A stretch of DNA of 47,510 nucleotides from Tieghemiomyces parasiticus (GCA_027575765.1 JANBPT010000288.1:1-47510), one strand, 5' to 3'; numbered from the stretch's first letter, positions 21,910 to 31,338 are shown. Numbers and translations: made by a program. The notes: generated by a model not told the origin, from the sequence alone.

Positions 21910-23001
21910 TTACTCCACCTCAGCCTCGGTAGAGTAGGGAGTCTCCGCTGCTAGCGCGTCGGGCGCCCGGCTGGACGGGCCTCGTTTTGCCCGTCGCTGT
22001 ACAATATAGGTATCGGTGTACACCTGGTTGAGGGCCGCATAGAGACGACACTGCTGTTGGTAATACCGAAACGTGGTCTCCGCCTCTTCGGCCGCACGGA
22101 GGGCGTACTGTTTTTGCTTCCGCAGCCGAAGCATGGTGGCGTATTCGCGGATACGCTGGTGCTCCCGTTCGTCAACGTCGCGGCCCTGGAGGTCAAACGA
22201 CACGTCCACGTCATCCCCGTTGCCTGGGTCGGCAGGAGCGGTGGTGTTCACGGCGGACTTCCGGCCTCCTCGCGACCGTTTTTCACGCGGGGTCGTGGTG
22301 GCTGACATAACCTCACCAGCCTCACCCGGACCCGGTGGATCCGGGTCATTGGCCGAACGCTTGGGACGACCGCGGCGGGCCGGTTGGACAAGCGGGGAGA
22401 GCGGGAGGTCGACGGCCGCTTTGGGCCGCGGGACAGGCGTTGGGCCTAAAGTGCGGCTCTGGGATCCGCTGCCGGCACGGCCACGGCCGCTATCAAAGGA
22501 GTCGCCGACATCGGCTTCCACGTCGCTGGGCATACTTTCCCCGTCGCTCTCCACCCCGACGTTGGCTTCGCCGTGGATGGTGGAGTGCTTTTGGAGGGCA
22601 TCAAGTCGTTTGTATTCCTTCTTGCAGCCGGGAAAGTCACAGGCGTAGGGCCGTTCCCCGGTGTGCCGCCGGAGGTGGGTGAGGAAGGCGTGCCGATTAG
22701 TCTGCTTCATCCCGCGGCGCTCACAGTTTTCCCAAGCGCACATGTAGTTGCCCGGGCGGTACATTGTGACGTGAACGCCATTCATGTGGGCTGACAGATC
22801 GGCCACGGTCGGAAAGGTGCTGTGGCACTCGTCCCAGCGGCAGGTGAACCGGCTTGCTAGGTCAGTTGGTCTGGCAGCCGAGGGGTCCGCCCGCGGAAAC
22901 ATAGTGACATTACCCGCCGCTAGCTGCTCCTCGCCCAGGTTGGCACCAGCCGGCGGCAATCTATGTTCGATAGGATCGGCGTGATCGCCGGAATAGGACA
23001 T
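21910..23001 (-). CDS. C2H2 zinc-finger nuclear protein, Iec1 (INO80 subunit)-like
   Basis: Single-exon 363-residue protein. Three C2H2 fingers lie near the N-terminus: about 54-77 (CRWDECHSTF..HMNGVH), 88-113 (CAWENCERRG..HLRRH) and 121-143 (CDFPGCKKEY..HSTIH), with a TGERPYAC linker between fingers two and three. An AT-hook-like RRGRPKRS sits at about 210-217. A basic linker and a predicted coiled coil (about 280-345, REHQRIREYATMLRLRKQKQ) follow. The wide spacing and the CxWxxCxRRG second finger with a C-terminal coiled coil recall Iec1, the zinc-finger subunit of fission-yeast INO80, and related fungal proteins. A sequence-specific transcription factor is the main alternative. Ser/Pro/Gly linkers suggest disorder between domains. 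Confidence 0.75.
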   Translation of the reverse strand: MSYSGDHADPIEHRLPPAGANLGEEQLAAGNVTMFPRADPSAARPTDLASRFTCRWDECHSTFPTVADLSAHMNGVHVTMYRPGNYMCAWENCERRGMKQTNRHAFLTHLRRHTGERPYACDFPGCKKEYKRLDALQKHSTIHGEANVGVESDGESMPSDVEADVGDSFDSGRGRAGSGSQSRTLGPTPVPRPKAAVDLPLSPLVQPARRGRPKRSANDPDPPGPGEAGEVMSATTTPREKRSRGGRKSAVNTTAPADPGNGDDVDVSFDLQGRDVDEREHQRIREYATMLRLRKQKQYALRAAEEAETTFRYYQQQCRLYAALNQVYTDTYIVQRRAKRGPSSRAPDALAAETPYSTEAEVE

Positions 23002-24059
23002 GGTCGAGTCTAGGCTGTGCAGAGCTGGTGGATAATGGAGGGATGACCACGAGGGGCTGCAAGCCGAGCAGGGCGGTATGGTTGGGGGTAAATGCTAGCG
23101 TAGAACAGGGCAGAGTACTGAAACAAACGTAACTAATGGAGCTGAATGAGTGGGTGAGCCAGTCTTGCTTTGGTTGATGCAGTGAGGGTGGAGATGGCGA
23201 ACTGCCCAGTCGCGGCATGGGCCCTGGCTAATGGTGCCAGAACGGAGGCGGTGTCGAGTAGAGGCGAGCTGGTAGGGAGAAGGAAGGGTCTGATTGGCAC
23301 TCCCACAGACGGCGGCTGGGTGTCTGAGGGGAAAAAAAAAGTGGAAGCCAGTCTGGCGGGGTGACGAGAGGGGCAAGTGGAAATGGAGGACAAAAGATGG
23401 GAGGGGAGCTGACTGCGCGCTACGTGTGCAGCCTGGCGTGGCCTACAACTAGGAGGCCAGAGGAAAGGGCAAACGGGCCTCCTATGGTATCACCGCTCCT
23501 TCCTTAAGAAGTACTTCCGCCCGTTGGGCTATAGCGGGCCGTATCTCGCCGGCACACAGCGGCTACCGCGGTCAACCGACTGTAGAAGAGAGTGGCTAGA
23601 TCTATAGCGCGTTTGGCTGGCCCTCTTTGTAGGGCTGTCCCTATCATGCCCGTCACCTAGTTGGCGCTGTTGATCCCTCCTCCATGCGCAACTTGTGCAT
23701 AGCTGGGGCTCAGAGCGTCGAGGTTACGGGCTGAATCCGCCAATAAATTACCTCATTCCCCTGTCAGCTGGTCGCCTAGGTCAAAGGTCGATAAGGCGCG
23801 AGCGGGGGGATCCTGGGCGACCTAGCGGATACTGTTGTCACCGAACCGGCTGCCATCTTGCATACAACTGGGCTTACTTTTTGACCCACAATCATAACCA
23901 AAGCGTCGCCCGTGAAGAGGTGTGGCCACAGGGCCACGTAAGTTGGAAAGTAAAGTGTTTATTAAAAGCGCCGATAGGCAGACAGACGTAGGGATACGAA
24001 TAAGTGGGGTGTAATGACAGATGGCAAGGACATGGGTAATAAGTATAGGGAGACCAAAG
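23002..24059. other. Intergenic, zinc-finger gene upstream region
   Basis: About 1.06 kb upstream of the zinc-finger gene. Frames at 23095-23393 are Ser/Thr/Pro-rich 5' leader without motifs. Nothing beyond 23400 looks coding. This is where gene density drops and the accessory region begins. Confidence 0.5.
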
Positions 24060-24566
24060 TGTGGTGTCCTAAACTACTGATCTAAACAGTTGTTGCACTT
24101 CCAACTCTCTTTTCCTTTTACCTAATCTTCTCTCTTGCTTTTTAGCCTTCTTCTTATATCTGATATTTCAATATGACGATGCCAACCTTCCTGATCTGCT
24201 AGTCAGCGTCTCCCCTCCGACAGGCACCGCCGCCTCTCGCCACTTAGGGCTTTCCTTCCATCAGCCCCGTTCTTCTTCTTTGCTGATGTGGTAACGTAGT
24301 AGCTACCTTCCTACTCGCCTAGGTGCTAGCTCTGCCTTACACTATCGTCCTTGGGTTAGCCCCTAACCCAAACTGTAGCTATTCCAAAGGATGCCGGCCA
24401 TCCTTCGATATAAAAGACCCTCTGGGTCGTTACTCAATAAACGATAGCTTAATACACAACTGCAACTAGTTTTTGCCGTTTATATTCCGCCTTTAGGATG
24501 TCTGTTCCAGTTTATTAGTCTTCTGTTTACCGGCTATTAGCCTTAGTATCTTCTAGGGTAGTTCCC
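24060..24566 (+). mobile_element. LTR-like interspersed repeat, copy A (near full length)
   Basis: Starts TGTGGTGTCCTAAACTACTG and shares long blocks with copies at 26840 and, inverted, at 27724. Conserved landmarks are GGATGCCGGCCATCC (a palindromic block), TATAAAA at 24409-24415, AATAAACGATAGCT at 24436-24449, and a tail GTTTATTAG...CTAGGGTAGTT at 24510-24563. A TATA box shortly followed by a poly(A) signal is typical of an LTR U3-R region. No internal retroelement coding sequence is nearby, so these would be solo LTRs or a non-autonomous element. Ends are inferred from shared sequence; no target-site duplication could be confirmed. The tail reads CTAATAAAC on the minus strand and may supply the poly(A) signal of the neighbouring secreted-protein gene. 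Confidence 0.6.
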
Positions 24567-24731
24567 CCCGCGACTCAAAGCTAATGTAAGTTTGGCTGAG
24601 AATTGGGGCCGAGTTGGAAACGTCACAAGTGCCAGACTGTCAATAGACAACCAACGACCAGCTGGTTGTGGTAAAAATAAATACATGCGAAATTACACAA
24701 ATTCCACCTGCTGTCGATGTGCGAAGCTTCC

Positions 24732-25136
24732 TTAGTAATACCCATTCGGATCTTGCGGGTATGGGCTGGTATAACGCTGGCCCCCCTGAGTGGCTTGTCC
24801 AGCAGGCAAGAGGTTATCAGTCTGACTCCCTTGAGCGACCTGTTCAACGGGTGAATCGCCCGGAGAAGTTGCATATTTAACCCCGGCAGCGGCAGCACCT
24901 ACACCACCAAGACCCATAGCTGCCTTCTGGCCCGTGGTTGACTTGGTAAAAAACGACTTGAGTTTTCCCGGAATTGCAGTAGCAAACTTCACGATCGCAG
25001 AGCCGAAAGGCTGAGGCTGGCGCTTCTGCATTGGCGCATGCAGGACCGCAGGGTTACCAAGGGGTGGAGCAGGAACGGAGGCTGCTTGGGCCACCGCCAG
25101 GGCAAGGGTGACGACCATAACACTGACGATTCGCAT
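24732..25136 (-). CDS. Small secreted Kex2-processed protein, paralogue 1
   Basis: 134 residues, no recognised family. A clear signal peptide (MRIVSVMVVTLALAVAQA) is followed by a Pro-rich pro-segment and LHAPMQKR, with a dibasic Kex2 site at residues 38-39. The predicted mature chain starts QPQPF, so its N-terminal Gln could cyclise. Next come a cationic amphipathic stretch (IVKFATAIPGKLKSFFTK), a Gly/Ala glycine-zipper-like stretch (AAMGLGGVGAAAAG), and a polar Gln/Pro/Tyr tail. A paralogue with the same architecture lies at 27803-28261, with the Kex2 site at the same residue number. A TATA box lies about 170 bases upstream. Cationic helix plus glycine zipper suggests a membrane-active or cell-wall peptide, which is inference only. 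Confidence 0.8.
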   Translation of the reverse strand: MRIVSVMVVTLALAVAQAASVPAPPLGNPAVLHAPMQKRQPQPFGSAIVKFATAIPGKLKSFFTKSTTGQKAAMGLGGVGAAAAGVKYATSPGDSPVEQVAQGSQTDNLLPAGQATQGGQRYTSPYPQDPNGYY

Positions 25137-25304
25137 GGTAAAAGACCGAGAGGTGAACGGGGTCGGACGGGGACCAATAAAATCGGCGGAATACGGGTTG
25201 CGGATGTAGGGAATTGAAAGCAGTAATAGTTAACCGAAGGGCGGGGGGGGGCGGGAGCTGAAGACGAATGGAGGATAATTGTTAGGGGCAGCGACCCCAA
25301 AGGC

Positions 25305-25312
25305 TTATATAA
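25305..25312 (-). promoter_or_regulatory. TATA box of secreted paralogue 1
   Basis: TTATATAA within AAAGGCTTATATAAG, about 170 bases upstream of the ATG. The other paralogue has a related element (AAAGGTTTAAATAAG) at the same distance, which supports both. Confidence 0.6.
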
Positions 25313-26439
25313 GCGGCCGACATCCTCAAACCATGCCGGCTCGTTTGCCATGGCGCCAACACCAGTTACCATTTATTGGACGAATACAATGCCTGGGACC
25401 TTGGTCAAGGGGAGCAGATGGGCGAGTTCCCTCTTTTTGGCTTGTCAAGCCACCGCGGATGAATCCGAGTTTACTGTCCCTCAAAAACCCTTAGCCTGAA
25501 TCCCACCGCAACTCTGTATTATCCCTTATCTGCGGTCTGGGATCTCTTCTATCCTCGGCGTGAGCAGCGTGCCCGCGGCCTCACCCGCCCGGGCCCCGGT
25601 CTAGTCTGGGGCACCACCTTCCTGCCTTTTACAGCTTGGCCAAGGTCCATATCCTACCCTTTGTCCACCCTTTGACCACTAACCGACGTTTCTCCGTTGC
25701 CCTTTTGCAATTATACATCGACAGCATCCCTCCTCGTCCGCATACTGTATATGTTTCATGTCTTAATTTCCAATACCTTTCCCTTTTCCTCTCTACCGCG
25801 CTTAGCAGCGAAAAAGGAGAAACTTCCGGTCTAGGGGGCTACATTCGCCGATTGGCTCGTTGCGGCCCGGAGCCCCTCGCAGCCCAGGGGGACCACTAAC
25901 GACAATATGGAAAAGAGGGTTGGCCGTTTTCCAATTAACCGGCCCGCTTCTCAGGCGACGCCTCTAGTGGCGCTGGGCAGCACTGATGGCATATTTCGCG
26001 ACCAAGCCCACAGATGAACGGCGAGTCAAGGTCAACGTAGCCCGGAAAAGAATGATCATAATTGCAATAAGCGCCATAGTTTGGCGTTCGGTGAAACTTG
26101 AGGTCAAAGACATTGGCGCTATTGGTACAGCCTAAAAAGATCCTAGGCGAAAAATTGGTCGGTTTATCATTCTTTTTTCGAATTGGGTCATTCCTTATGT
26201 GGTCGCTTGAAATGCCTTCCCAGTTTAATTCCATTGGATCATTGGTTGATGCCGCATCCACGCCTCAGCACACCCCATGACCTATAGCTTGATCCCGATC
26301 AATGATAGCCTACCTATTTGGTGGTCTGCATTATCCAGGCTTCCCGCTTTTATCCCCCTTTCTTCACCTACATTCTATCTATCCATCCAACAGGCGTTCA
26401 ATATTTCTGATCTTTGAACATTGCCTCCATTCCAGGCGC
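25313..26439. other. Intergenic, gene-poor
   Basis: About 1.1 kb without a recognised gene. It contains a Cys-rich open segment on the minus strand (listed separately) and a plus-strand 87-codon frame at 25636-25899 without motifs. Confidence 0.4.
25935..26261 (-). pseudogene. Possible Cys-rich exon or gene relic
   Basis: An open segment of about 108 codons has no ATG at its 5' end; the first in-frame ATG is ten codons in. From its middle it reads NVFDLKFHRTPNYGAYCNYD, then PFICGLGREICHQCCPAP, ending at a TAA. Aromatic and cysteine content resembles a secreted fungal protein more than random sequence. It could be a terminal exon after an unseen intron, a decayed gene, or chance. No upstream signal-peptide exon was found. 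Confidence 0.25.
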
Positions 26440-26690
26440 CAGCGCTTCATATCATTCTAGGACCTTCTCCTTTTCTAACCTGGCTTGGGCGGCTACCTAG
26501 CCGCCCTTCTATTCATGCCGGCGCCCGGTCCCACCACGGCCTGTCGTCCTGAATCCCTCTAGTCCAGGCTGGCTAGTTATTTGATTGGTGCTGGCCATCA
26601 TCCAAGTATAAAAAGACCTAACGGTCGCCATACAATAAACGACAGCTATCATCTTACCTAACAATCCTTAAACCCTCTTGTGAAGCTTTA
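26440..26690 (+). mobile_element. LTR-like repeat, diverged copy D (partial)
   Basis: The order of elements in copies A and B recurs with substitutions: GCGCC-rich segment, GGCTAGTTATT, GCTGGCCATCATCC, then TATAAAAAGACC and CAATAAACGACAGCT. The 5' end characteristic of A and B is not recognisable, so limits are approximate. It is an older member of the same family. Confidence 0.45.
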
Positions 26691-26839
26691 AAGCTTGTTC
26701 CGTACTTAGTACGATTGACACCTACCACAGTGGTGAAAAAAGTGTTGAAAAACCGAAGTAGAGGCTAGTTGACGGACTTCATGCTCTACAGAGGCTAAAT
26801 CCGTCAAAACAAAAGTCATCTTTTTCAATAGAGAGCTGG

Positions 26840-27235
26840 TGTGGTGCCCTAAGCTACTGATCCGATTAGCTGTGGCATCTCCTCCCATTTCTTTACCTCT
26901 TTTCCATTACTCCATATACCCATTATCCATTGCAGCGACGCCAACCTCCCTGGTCTGTTGGACTTTTCCTTCTTCTTTGTCAGGCGCCTCCGCCTCAACC
27001 CTTTTAGGACTTTACTTAAATCAGCCTTCTTCCTCTTAGCTGATGTGGTAGCTTAGTAGCCGCCTTCATATTCGCCTGGGCGCTAGCCCCGCCTCGCACT
27101 ATCGTCCTTGGATTCTCTCCTAACCCAAGTTGTAGCTATTCCAAGGGATGCCGGCCATCCTTCGATATAAAATACCCTCTGAGTCGCTAATCAATAAACG
27201 ATAGCTTAGTCACACATATACACAACCGTCTACAT
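26840..27235 (+). mobile_element. LTR-like interspersed repeat, copy B (lacks the tail)
   Basis: Starts TGTGGTGCCCTAAGCTACTG and follows copy A through GGATGCCGGCCATCC, TATAAAA (27166-27172) and CAATAAACGATAGCT. It then diverges before the tail seen in A and C. Its 3' end abuts the inverted copy C, so B and C stand tail to tail. Confidence 0.6.
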
Positions 27236-27261
27236 CATTCTGTATTACGCTCGTCGTAGAG

Positions 27262-27724
27262 AAAACTACCCTAGATAAAACTACGGTTAAGAACTAGGAG
27301 GCAAAAGGTTAATAAACTGAAGTGACTTACAAAAGAGTGAAATGAACGGCGGAAACTGGTGATGTTGGATAGGCTATCGTTTATTGTGTAGTGGCCCAGA
27401 GGGTCTTTTATATCGAAGGACGTCCTGCATCCTTCACCGCGGCTACGGTTTGGGTCAGGCGAGCCCAAGGACGATAGTGCAAGGCGGGGCCAGCACCAGA
27501 GCAAATATGAAGGCAGCTACGCGACTGCCGGATCAATAAGAAGAATAATGAAGGAAGTAGAGTGCTAAAAGGATAGAGGCGGGGACGCCTGTCAGAGTAG
27601 AACACGCCATCTGGTAGATTAGGAAGGTTGGCGTCACTAAAAAGGAATATGGGAATAGACTAATGGAAATGGGGATAAGACCGAGATGCCACAACTGTTC
27701 GGATCAGTAGTTTAGGGCATCACA
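27262..27724 (-). mobile_element. LTR-like interspersed repeat, copy C (inverted)
   Basis: Read on the minus strand it starts TGTGATGCCCTAAACTACTG, then runs through CCTTCGATATAAAAGACCC, ACAATAAACGATAGC and the tail CAGTTTATTAAC...CTAGGGTAGTT. The tail matches copy A even though no secreted-protein gene is attached here. This argues that the tail belongs to the repeat and not only to that gene's 3' UTR. Confidence 0.6.
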
Positions 27725-27732
27725 TTGCTGAT

Positions 27733-27801
27733 AAGTCCTTTCCGTTTATTAGTTTTAAGGTCGTTGGCTATTAGCCTTTAGTTTCATCGAGGTAGTTTTT
27801 A
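27733..27801 (+). mobile_element. Repeat tail fragment at the 3' end of secreted paralogue 2
   Basis: GTTTATTAG, then GGCTATTAGCC and GAGGTAGTT, matches the last 65 or so bases of copy A. It ends one or two bases from the stop codon of paralogue 2. On the minus strand it supplies CTAATAAAC, a poly(A) signal about 55 bases past that stop. Confidence 0.55.
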
Positions 27802-27802
27802 C

Positions 27803-28261
27803 CTACGCCAGTTGGGGCGCATACTGTCGGGAATAGTCAAAAGGAGGGAGGCTGTTTTCGAATTCAGGGGCAGTGTTCTCCGGGTCCTTAGTGCTGGAAT
27901 AAAGTACGCCAGCGCCAACTCCGGCAGCACCGACTGCGGCCAATTTTTTAGCCACACCAGAATTGATAAAAGCGGCACCAGCACCAGCGGCACCAACTCC
28001 AGCACCAACTCCAGCGGCACCAGCACCAACACCAGCACCAGCGCCAGCAGCACCGGCAGAGGGCTTCTTAATAAAAAAACCTTTCACCCTGCTGGCTAGT
28101 GAACCAAGGGATTTCACAATCGCAGTGGCAAAAGGTTGAGGCTGGCGCTTCTGCATCGGTGCGTGAAGAACCGAGATCTTTTCGAGAGACGGGACTGGGA
28201 TAGCAGTCGCCTGGGCCACGGCGAGGGCCAGAGCGATGATGATGATACCAGTGACGCGCAT
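27803..28261 (-). CDS. Small secreted Kex2-processed protein, paralogue 2
   Basis: 152 residues, clearly paralogous to the gene at 24732-25136. Its signal peptide shares ALALAVAQA with the other, and VLHAPMQKRQPQPF with the Kex2 site at residues 38-39 is identical. The following AIVKSLGSLASRVKGFFIKK again gives a short cationic amphipathic stretch. The Gly/Ala stretch is greatly expanded here by a short DNA repeat (GAGAGVGAGAAGVGAG and similar). A second Gly/Ala block (AAVGAAGVGAGVLYSS) aligns with paralogue 1's AAMGLGGVGAAAAGVKYAT. The tail is polar and acidic. TATA element and spacing match paralogue 1, so promoter and coding region were duplicated together. Function unknown; effector or membrane-active peptide is inference. 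Confidence 0.82.
   Translation of the reverse strand: MRVTGIIIIALALAVAQATAIPVPSLEKISVLHAPMQKRQPQPFATAIVKSLGSLASRVKGFFIKKPSAGAAGAGAGVGAGAAGVGAGVGAAGAGAAFINSGVAKKLAAVGAAGVGAGVLYSSTKDPENTAPEFENSLPPFDYSRQYAPQLA
27972..28055. repeat. CCAGCA-type minisatellite in paralogue 2 coding sequence
   Basis: Imperfect repeats of CCAGCACCAGCGGCACCAAC-like units encode the Gly/Ala/Val tract on the minus strand. All are in frame. Paralogue 1 lacks the expansion. Confidence 0.8.
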
Positions 28262-28424
28262 GATGGAACAGCGAGAAGGTGGACGGCGGGCTCGTGTGAT
28301 AGAGTAAAAATTGACTGTTTTGGAAGGTAATGGACAGAAAATAATGAGTGACAGGTGGGTGATCGAGATTCAGACGCGGTGGATCATGGAGAATAAGTTT
28401 CGTCAAGAAGGGCGAAGCCAAAGG

Positions 28425-28433
28425 TTTAAATAA
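28425..28433 (-). promoter_or_regulatory. TATA-like box of secreted paralogue 2
   Basis: TTATTTAAA on the minus strand, about 165 bases upstream of the ATG, within sequence similar to the promoter of paralogue 1. Confidence 0.55.
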
Positions 28434-31180
28434 GTTTCCGGGCGTCATCAAGCCCAGGGTCAAGCAGTAGGTCTTGTTAGCAACCCCTCTTTTTCCCCTA
28501 TATTGGACTAACGTAACCTCGGAAGGCTTGGTTGGAGAGACGGGTGTAAATAATTGTGAGCTCTCCCTTTTACTCGCCCGGCCAATACGGCCAGGGTAGA
28601 TTTTCGCTGTCCCATTCCCTCCTCCTCGTAAACTTAAACCGCCGTCCTACACGCGGCTCTTTCACCTGGCTGCCTCTGCGTATTTGGCCGCGGTTGCGGT
28701 CTTCCCCTCACCCTGCGTCTTCCCTGTTTGTCATTGACCACCGCCTTTGGTCCTTTGTGTCGTGGATTGTACACAATGGTCGGGGTCCCGCCTACCCCGT
28801 CATTGGAAGCGAGCTTCACGATAGATAGCCCGGCACTCCACCCCCCTCTTGCCCTTACGTTTAAATATACCGAAGGAGGGCGCGCTAGGTTGGGGACCCA
28901 TACCCAGCAATTGGTTCTCCGTGATCCAGGGCCCAGTGCAGTCACAGTACCTTCAGGTATGAGGAGTAGGAGGAGGAGGGGGGAACGAGAGGTACTAGGC
29001 CTGAGCAACGGGTATCCTTCGGCCAATCGGCCCCCTACTCTCTAGCTCGGCCAATTGTTGCGTCGGAGAAGTTGGCGGAAAAGGGCATGTTGAACGGTTT
29101 CCTACTCCTCCCTCCTCCCCCCCCCCTTGTTTCGTTTGTGCGACGAATTGACGCCAGGCGGGACTATCGACTAGCTCGTCCACAGCAACCTATTTGGCCT
29201 TCAGACCACTAATCCAGTGCCATAGATCTAAAATAATAATATCCACATGTCTCCGAATGTACACACCTCAGTCTATCGGGTCCGTGGTAGTAAAGGGAAG
29301 ATCGTCCATGTCGAAATGTATTCTATTGAAGGGCGGAGTAGATGGGTATAGCGATGACAGTTACCGTTTCGATGAGTACGGCCGGAGATGCAGTGAGCTG
29401 CCAGTGACGTACGGGGCGGGAGCGGAAGCCCTCTGCGAAATGCGGTACCAAGACCTCTTGGGTGGCCGAAGAGGGCCCAGGAAGTTCGGCGTTTGTATTA
29501 GGAAGTGCCCAGGCCTTAAATAACGAGGCCGGGACCTCTATATCTGCAACGGTTCGGGGCTTTGTGTCGAATTTGGACATAAAGCGCCAAAATCATCGGT
29601 GGGCTGGGAGGGGACATCTCGGCTTTCCCTTTATCAAAGGAGGCTGATACTCAAGCCAAGATGCGCCGTTACTTTGTACAGTCTCTGGGACCTTAATTGG
29701 CCCATCCTAATGTGGCATATCACTGCTCTGTTCGGTAAATGTACCTGGGTGGGCACTGGGGGGAGGTGGCGCAGGGCCCCACGCGGCAGAGGCTACGGCT
29801 AAAGAGCTATATGGAGCGAATGGACGAGACAGGAATATCTAGGGAGATCCGTCCGGCTAGTATTATCCGACACATGCCGGATAGCGCTGTATTATCTGGT
29901 ATTTCGCTTTTGGCCAACCTGTACATCCCATTTACGGGCGAGCACGGCCCCAATTAGCCCAGATTGATTAACAGCATCAACCCCAAAGCGGGTATCCGAA
30001 AGTAAGGCAGTGTATGATAGTCGAGGCCCTGAGGGGTGCTTTATTGCAATTGCTGTGCAATAGATAAAAGGTGACGTAAAACAGTGGTAACTTGGTTCGT
30101 TGGTTTGTTTAGCCGGGAAATGTGTGGGAGGATAGGGCTTGGTCTGGGACTCGGTGTTTAGTCAAGTAAGGTTTTCGTGAATCACTTGGTTCGGCCAATC
30201 GCTGGTTCTAAGGGGGGCTGCGGTCGTTCCTGCAGGGCGTTGTCGAAACTTGCAGGGTTCTGCGGACATCAGCCTTTGGATGCCAACAGGCAGCTGTGGA
30301 CACTTGGAAATAGGGACTTGTACAAGCTCCAGCCAAGTAAAATCCGGTTCTGCTTTAATACGTGGATATGAAACACTCGCCGAGTGATATAAAATGATGG
30401 TAATGTCGTCAAAGAAACACCATTTAGATTAAAGCTGACTTGAAATTTATGGAGTACGTTTATGTGTGGTGCCCACAAATCCGGCCATCCAACAACTTCG
30501 CCCGACCACCTCATGCCATGCAACGATACTATGCTACGGTACCTGTTCCATGAATAACTCGTAATAAGAGATAAAGTACAAAGTAGAATGATGAAGGGTG
30601 TGGAATAGGACACCACCTGCCAGTCAAGTAGGTACGCCGCCCATGGAAGGGACAATACTAATTGACGTGGGGCCACCGTTGATAGATAACGAAGTATCGG
30701 TATAGCAGGTATGATGAATGTGCCATCACATACTTTACCACTTTATTAAACGTGGATCCTGCACGTGGACGACCTTCGTCATACGTGGCGCCCGTCTGCT
30801 AGTTGATGGCCATACTGACAGTCCGATATAGATAGAGCGACACGTTGTTTATCTGCCCATCGTACTAGGCCAATCGAAGCCATGTTGTCCCACAAGCTAG
30901 GCAAGGATTCCACGGCACCACAATTCGTAGAGTGGGGTTCAAAACCTGGACTCGCAGGTTTAATATGGCGATGTACTGCGGGAGGGGCAGGCATTTAACG
31001 TTGGCAATGTTTGTACCAAACTTAGCGAAAAAAAATCAATTGCACGATGTTGTGTCGTAGACGAAAGTGTTGGATAGGACCTTAGCTCCCAGGTCCCCTA
31101 GTCAGGTGGTACAGCCCATCACCTGGGAGGGGAGATAATATCGGGCTCCCTTGTAGCCAGACTATTATCAGTACAGACTA
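28434..31180. other. Gene-poor stretch with possible gene relics
   Basis: About 2.7 kb without a gene I can support. The strongest candidate is a hydrophobic open segment on the minus strand from about 30770 to 30269, without an ATG start (listed separately). A TTAAATAA at 29516-29523 resembles the secreted-gene promoters, but no signal-peptide frame follows. TTTATT at 30033-30038 and 30742-30747 could be minus-strand poly(A) signals of lost genes. Confidence 0.4.
30269..30770 (-). pseudogene. Possible fragment of a membrane-protein gene
   Basis: The minus strand stays open for about 165 codons but has no ATG near its 5' end. It reads TFIIPAIPILRYLSTV, then LVLSLPWAAYLLDWQVV and TPFIILLCTLSLITSYSWNR, which looks like two or three membrane segments. 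A GTACC donor-like string follows SWNR. It may be an internal exon, a decayed gene, or chance hydrophobic sequence. Confidence 0.25.
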
Positions 31181-31186
31181 TTTATT
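31181..31186 (-). terminator. AATAAA poly(A) signal of the seven-TM gene
   Basis: TTTATT on the plus strand, AATAAA on the minus strand, about 150 bases past the stop of the seven-TM gene in an A/T-rich context. Confidence 0.6.
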
Positions 31187-31338
31187 AAAATATTGTTTAT
31201 ATATGTACAACTACCCAGCACAGATGGCATCGGGTAGGAAGGGGTCGGGAGTAGCTGGTAATTTTCCCTTATTTTCCATTAACCTGGACAAAGCCATCGA
31301 ACCAGGGGAACTTGGCAGATTGAAGACGCGAAGGTAGC

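Noticed and set aside
27812..28099. Plus-strand Ser/Thr/Asn-repeat frame
   Set aside because: Antisense of the Gly/Ala minisatellite of secreted paralogue 2, which has a signal peptide and a homologue on the minus strand.
29516..29523. TTAAATAA resembling the secreted-gene promoters, suggesting a third paralogue
   Set aside because: No signal-peptide frame or QKRQPQPF-like block follows on the minus strand at the expected distance of about 165 bases.
30915..30965. GGTTCAAAACC string resembling a tRNA B box
   Set aside because: No A box or cloverleaf pairing could be found on either strand.
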